64,000 nt of DNA from assembly GCA_007751475.1 (NCBI GenBank), contig CP036434.1:372001-436000 (forward strand). Reading direction: 5' to 3'. This DNA comes from Saltatorellus ferox. GTDB taxonomy: Bacteria > Planctomycetota > UBA1135 > GCA-002686595. Below are positions 60,919 through 64,000 of the stretch, piece by piece (position 1 is the stretch's first letter; each line of letters opens with the position of its first letter). The translations under genes and the position numbers were made by a program. A model generated the notes under the pieces. The model did no database searches and was not told the DNA's origin. It saw only the letters and a program-made list of their open reading frames with translations.

Positions 60919-62372
60919 CGTCTGGTGAGCACGACGAGATGGACGAGGTGCTGACGGCAGCGCACGCGGCTGCCAGCGATTGGATCCATGGGCTCGGCAC
61001 CGCGCGGGTCGCGGCCGCCACCGATCGTCCGCCGCGGAGTACGGCGCTTCCGGAGGTCGGCGTGGGCGCCGCCGCTGCGTTCCAGGAGCTGGTGCAGCGC
61101 GCGAAGGAGCGGGCAACGGCGAGCACGGGGCCGCGCTACTTCCACTACGTGCTCGGAGGCGTGACGCCCGCCGCTCTGGCCGCGGATTGGTTCGCCACGG
61201 CGCTCGACCAGGTCGCGTCCTCGGCCCAGGGGTCGCCGCTCGCGGTCGATCTGGAGGAACTCGCCACAGGCTGGCTCGTCGAGCTCTTCCAGCTCGGGAT
61301 GCCGGAGGACTGGACGGGCGTCTTCACGACCGGCGCGACCATGGCTAACTTCGTCGGACTGGGCGCGGCGCGGCAGTGGTGGGGAGACGCGCTCGGCGTG
61401 GATGTGGCGGAGGAGGGGCTCGCAGGACTGCCGCGACCTGTGGTGCTGACGAGCGGCTTCGTGCACGCAAGCGTCGTGAAGTCGCTGGCGATGCTCGGGA
61501 TCGGGCGCGCCTCGGTCGAGCGATTCAGCGCCGACAACCGTGGTGCGCTCGACCTCGATGGGCTCGCGGCTCGGCTGGAGGCACTGGGCGAGCAGCCGAT
61601 GGAGGAGCGCGGTCCCGCCATCGTCGTGGCCACGGCTGGCGAGGTGAACGCGGGCGGGTTCGATCCGATCGAGTCGCTGGCGGACCTGTGTGAAGCGCAC
61701 GGGGCCTGGCTCCACGTCGATGGTGCGTTCGGGCTCTTCGCGCGCGCCAGTGAGAGCGCTCGACCGCTGTGCGGCGGCGCCGAGCGCGCGGACTCCATCG
61801 CGACGGATGGGCACAAGTGGCTCAACGTTCCCTACGACTGCGGGGTGGCGTTCGTGAGGAAGCGCTCGCTCCTTGCGCGCACCTTTCGGATGGTCGCGGA
61901 CTACTTGCCCAAGGCAGGCTCGGCGGCTGCGCTCCAGCGCGTGCCCGCGAACCTCGGCCCGGAGAGCAGCCGTAGAGCGCGCGCGCTGCCGGTGTTCGCC
62001 ACGCTGCTCGCCTCGGGCCGCTCGGGAGTCGCGGCGATGGTGGACGAGCACCTGCGTCTCGCCGTGTACCTGGCGAACCGGGTTCGGGAATGCCCCGACC
62101 TGGAGCTGTTGGAGGAGCCGTGTCTCAATGTCGTTCCGTTTCGGCTGGCCCCGGCGGGCGTGCGCAAGCGGGACCTCGACGCCCTGAACGAGGCCGCCGC
62201 TGCGCAGGTGCTACGGGAGGGTCTCGTGTTCGTGGGAACGACCCGCTACCGCAGCCGCGTGGCGTTTCGTCCCGCCATCGCGAACTGGAGAACCCGCGAG
62301 GCTGACCTCGATCTGCTGATCGAATGCGTCCTGAGGGCCGGGGACGCGGTTCTCGAGGCGGAGCGTGGCTGA
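60915..62372 (+). CDS. PLP-dependent group II decarboxylase family enzyme
   Basis: The 485-residue protein has the group II decarboxylase fold: VLTSGFVHASVVKSLAMLGI, WLHVDGAFGLFARAS with PLP-binding Asp269, and the Schiff-base Lys301 in DSIATDGHKWLNVPYD. Relatives decarboxylate aromatic or acidic amino acids, DABA or glutamate. Translational coupling to lysR and the adjacent 2-oxoadipate pathway suggest an amino-acid catabolic role, but the substrate is not predictable. Full family length. Confidence 0.88.
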   Translation: MTSGEHDEMDEVLTAAHAAASDWIHGLGTARVAAATDRPPRSTALPEVGVGAAAAFQELVQRAKERATASTGPRYFHYVLGGVTPAALAADWFATALDQVASSAQGSPLAVDLEELATGWLVELFQLGMPEDWTGVFTTGATMANFVGLGAARQWWGDALGVDVAEEGLAGLPRPVVLTSGFVHASVVKSLAMLGIGRASVERFSADNRGALDLDGLAARLEALGEQPMEERGPAIVVATAGEVNAGGFDPIESLADLCEAHGAWLHVDGAFGLFARASESARPLCGGAERADSIATDGHKWLNVPYDCGVAFVRKRSLLARTFRMVADYLPKAGSAAALQRVPANLGPESSRRARALPVFATLLASGRSGVAAMVDEHLRLAVYLANRVRECPDLELLEEPCLNVVPFRLAPAGVRKRDLDALNEAAAAQVLREGLVFVGTTRYRSRVAFRPAIANWRTREADLDLLIECVLRAGDAVLEAERG

Positions 62373-62411
62373 CGGGTGTCGATCTTGCGGGTGCGCCCCT
62401 ACCATGGGCCC

Positions 62412-64000
62412 ATGAAACTCCCTCTCCCAAGATCTCTATCGTCACCGCTCGTCGCCGCTGTTCTGGCGACCTCGACGGTGTTCTCCGTCAGTGCCGCTGC
62501 CCAGATGACGGAGGCCGAGCGCATCGAGATGCCGGGCCAGATCGTCGTCTGCTTCGAGTCAGGACCCGCGGCGGTGAACCTGGAGAATCAGGTCGCTAGC
62601 TGGGGACTCCAGGCCGTGGACAACTCGCTGCGCGTCGACAGCGTGCGCTCGATGATGCGCTGGCAGCGCCGCGGTGAGAGCGTGCACTCCAACGTCGTGC
62701 TGCTGGAGTTCTCGGGTGCGGGCATCGACGAGGTGGCTCTGCGCCAGCAGATCGCGTCCATGCCGGGCGTCCGCTGGGCGGCGCCGAACGTCGGCTACAC
62801 GGGGGAGGTGAAGGAGCTGGATCCGAACGATCCCCAGTATGGAAGCCAGTACCACCACACGCTGATGCAGACGAACCTGGCGTGGGACATCACGCTCGGG
62901 GACGCCAGCATCGTCATGGGGATCACCGATGACGGCGTCGATACCGACCACGCTGATCTCGTCGAGAACCTCTTCGTGAACGCTGGCGAGATCGCGGGCG
63001 ATGGCATTGACAACGACGCCAACGGCTATGTCGACGACGTGAACGGCTATGACTTCGTCTTCGGCAACGCGGACCCGAACCCGAACAACACGGGCGACGA
63101 CCACGGAACCCACGTGGCGGGGATCGCGGGCGCCCGGACGAACAACGGGATCGGCGTGGCCGGAACGGCGGGTGCGGCGACGATCCTGCCGCTGCAGTTC
63201 TACGCCGGTGGCCAGGCCTGGACCGCGGTGAACATCACGGACGCGTTCGTCTACGGCGCGGACAACGGCGCGCAGATCATCAGCACAAGCTACAACATGG
63301 ACGGCTGGGCCGGTGACCCGGTGGTCACGGCGGCGTTCGACTACATCTACGACGCGGGCGTGCTGCACTTCAACTCGGCGGGCAACGGAGCGGCGCTCAA
63401 CCCTGCGCGCCAGGTCTTCCACCAGAGCTTCCTCGTGGCGAGCACGCAGGCCGGCGACGTCGTCAGCAGCTTCAGCAACTACGGCACGGGCGTGGACCTT
63501 GCGGCCCCTGGCGGCAACGTCCTCTCGACGATCCTGAACAACAACTACGGCACGAAGTCGGGCACCAGCATGGCAGCTCCGAATGCCGCGGGCGTCGCCG
63601 CGCTGATCTGGTCCCAGAACCCGACCTGGACCCGCGACCAGGTGGCGGCGCAGATCACCTACACCGCCGAGAACATCGACGCGATCAACCCGAGCTACGC
63701 GGGACTCCTCGGCGGCGGCAGGGTGAACCCGTTCCGGGCGCTGACCATGACCCTGCCATCGCCGACCGTCGTGTCGGCCGAGGGGCTGCCGAGCGACGGC
63801 GCCGTCGTCGTTGGCGACCTGACCGGCTTCAAGCTTCGCTTCGATCAGATCATGGATCCGAATATGGTGAACGCGCCCAGCGCGTTCACGCTCGTGTACG
63901 CGGGCGCCGACGGCGTCTTCGGAACGATGGACGATGCGCCGGTGGCGATTTCCTGGGACGAGTACCTGGTCGCGGGCAACGAGATCTCCTTCACCGTTTC
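62412..64000 (+). CDS. Secreted subtilisin-family (S8) serine protease, 3'-truncated by the window edge
   Basis: From ATG 62412 the frame is open to the end of the window (529 codons). Signal peptide LVAAVLATSTVFSVSAAAQ. An inhibitor-like prodomain (residues about 35-140) precedes the catalytic domain, with Asp173 (GITDDGVDTDH), His231 (DDHGTHVAGI) and Ser386 (SGTSMAAPNAAG) all present. After about residue 445 a Big/Ig-like domain begins (TVVSAEGLPSDG). Active exported protease; natural substrates unknown. Confidence 0.9.
   Translation, partial: MKLPLPRSLSSPLVAAVLATSTVFSVSAAAQMTEAERIEMPGQIVVCFESGPAAVNLENQVASWGLQAVDNSLRVDSVRSMMRWQRRGESVHSNVVLLEFSGAGIDEVALRQQIASMPGVRWAAPNVGYTGEVKELDPNDPQYGSQYHHTLMQTNLAWDITLGDASIVMGITDDGVDTDHADLVENLFVNAGEIAGDGIDNDANGYVDDVNGYDFVFGNADPNPNNTGDDHGTHVAGIAGARTNNGIGVAGTAGAATILPLQFYAGGQAWTAVNITDAFVYGADNGAQIISTSYNMDGWAGDPVVTAAFDYIYDAGVLHFNSAGNGAALNPARQVFHQSFLVASTQAGDVVSSFSNYGTGVDLAAPGGNVLSTILNNNYGTKSGTSMAAPNAAGVAALIWSQNPTWTRDQVAAQITYTAENIDAINPSYAGLLGGGRVNPFRALTMTLPSPTVVSAEGLPSDGAVVVGDLTGFKLRFDQIMDPNMVNAPSAFTLVYAGADGVFGTMDDAPVAISWDEYLVAGNEISFTV

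Overview
The window is high-GC DNA, about two thirds G+C, from a bacterium that looks like a member of the Planctomycetota. The evidence is the gene content: a PSD1/DUF1549/DUF1553 gene paired with a DUF1501 gene, a DUF1800-DUF1501 pair, a secreted sulfatase, a Ser/Thr kinase with WD40 repeats followed by a planctomycete-type ECF sigma factor, and many large secreted proteins or lipoproteins with few Shine-Dalgarno sites. The species is not identifiable from sequence alone. I saw no rRNA, tRNA, CRISPR array, integrase or IS transposase.

Layout. 0-3.2 kb: end of a membrane Ser/Thr kinase with WD40 repeats, then an ECF sigma factor. 3.2-9.2 kb: a minus-strand run of two CBS proteins, a UbiB/ABC1-type kinase, a beta-CASP metallo-beta-lactamase nuclease and an OLD-type ATPase/TOPRIM protein. 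9.6-15.4 kb: a secreted G8/beta-helix protein, a lipoprotein and a c-type cytochrome. 15.4-20.5 kb: DUF1501 and PSD1 cytochrome genes on the minus strand, divergent from a sulfatase. 20.6-28.4 kb: a small lipoprotein, DnaE2, a secreted cell-surface-type protein, a catalytically degenerate beta-lactamase-fold protein and an FG-GAP/DUF6265 fusion. 28.5-31.6 kb: DUF1800 and DUF1501 with overlapping ends. 31.6-33.4 kb: an MscM/YbdG-like channel translationally coupled to a VOC-fold lipoprotein. 33.5-40.7 kb: a secreted DUF1028 protein, a beta-propeller/cytochrome protein and a large lipoprotein. 40.7-41.8 kb: an orphan, lower-GC secreted gene bracketed by copies of a repeat that also forms a very long hairpin. 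41.8-47.6 kb: histidine phosphatase, bacilliredoxin, a DUF1801 protein with a histone-like tail, a membrane-anchored ECF sigma factor, a response regulator and a membrane endonuclease/exonuclease/phosphatase protein. 47.8-53.6 kb: a double-length UvrA-like ATPase and a glutathione-independent formaldehyde dehydrogenase. 53.7-62.4 kb: a secreted PPC-type protein, then a coupled pair for 2-oxoadipate to D-2-hydroxyglutarate to 2-oxoglutarate (HglS-like DUF1338 plus an FAD D-2-hydroxyglutarate dehydrogenase-like enzyme), a decayed lysR fragment, another secreted protein, and an intact LysR regulator overlapping a PLP-dependent decarboxylase. 62.4 kb to the end: a truncated secreted subtilisin.

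The most unusual items are four. (1) The tandem UvrA-like protein has four ATPase modules; Walker A of module 4 and the signature of module 3 are both lost, so only one composite ATP site should survive in the second half. (2) A 93-bp direct repeat carries the lysR promoter and start on both sides of a secreted-protein gene, and the copy beside hglS continues into a decaying lysR reading frame. (3) A 47-bp-arm hairpin repeat family brackets the orphan gene at 40.9-41.6 kb. (4) A recurring C-terminal module of about 110-140 residues, marked by GNLC, FQAWxRD and SNFxxAL, ends four otherwise unrelated exported proteins.
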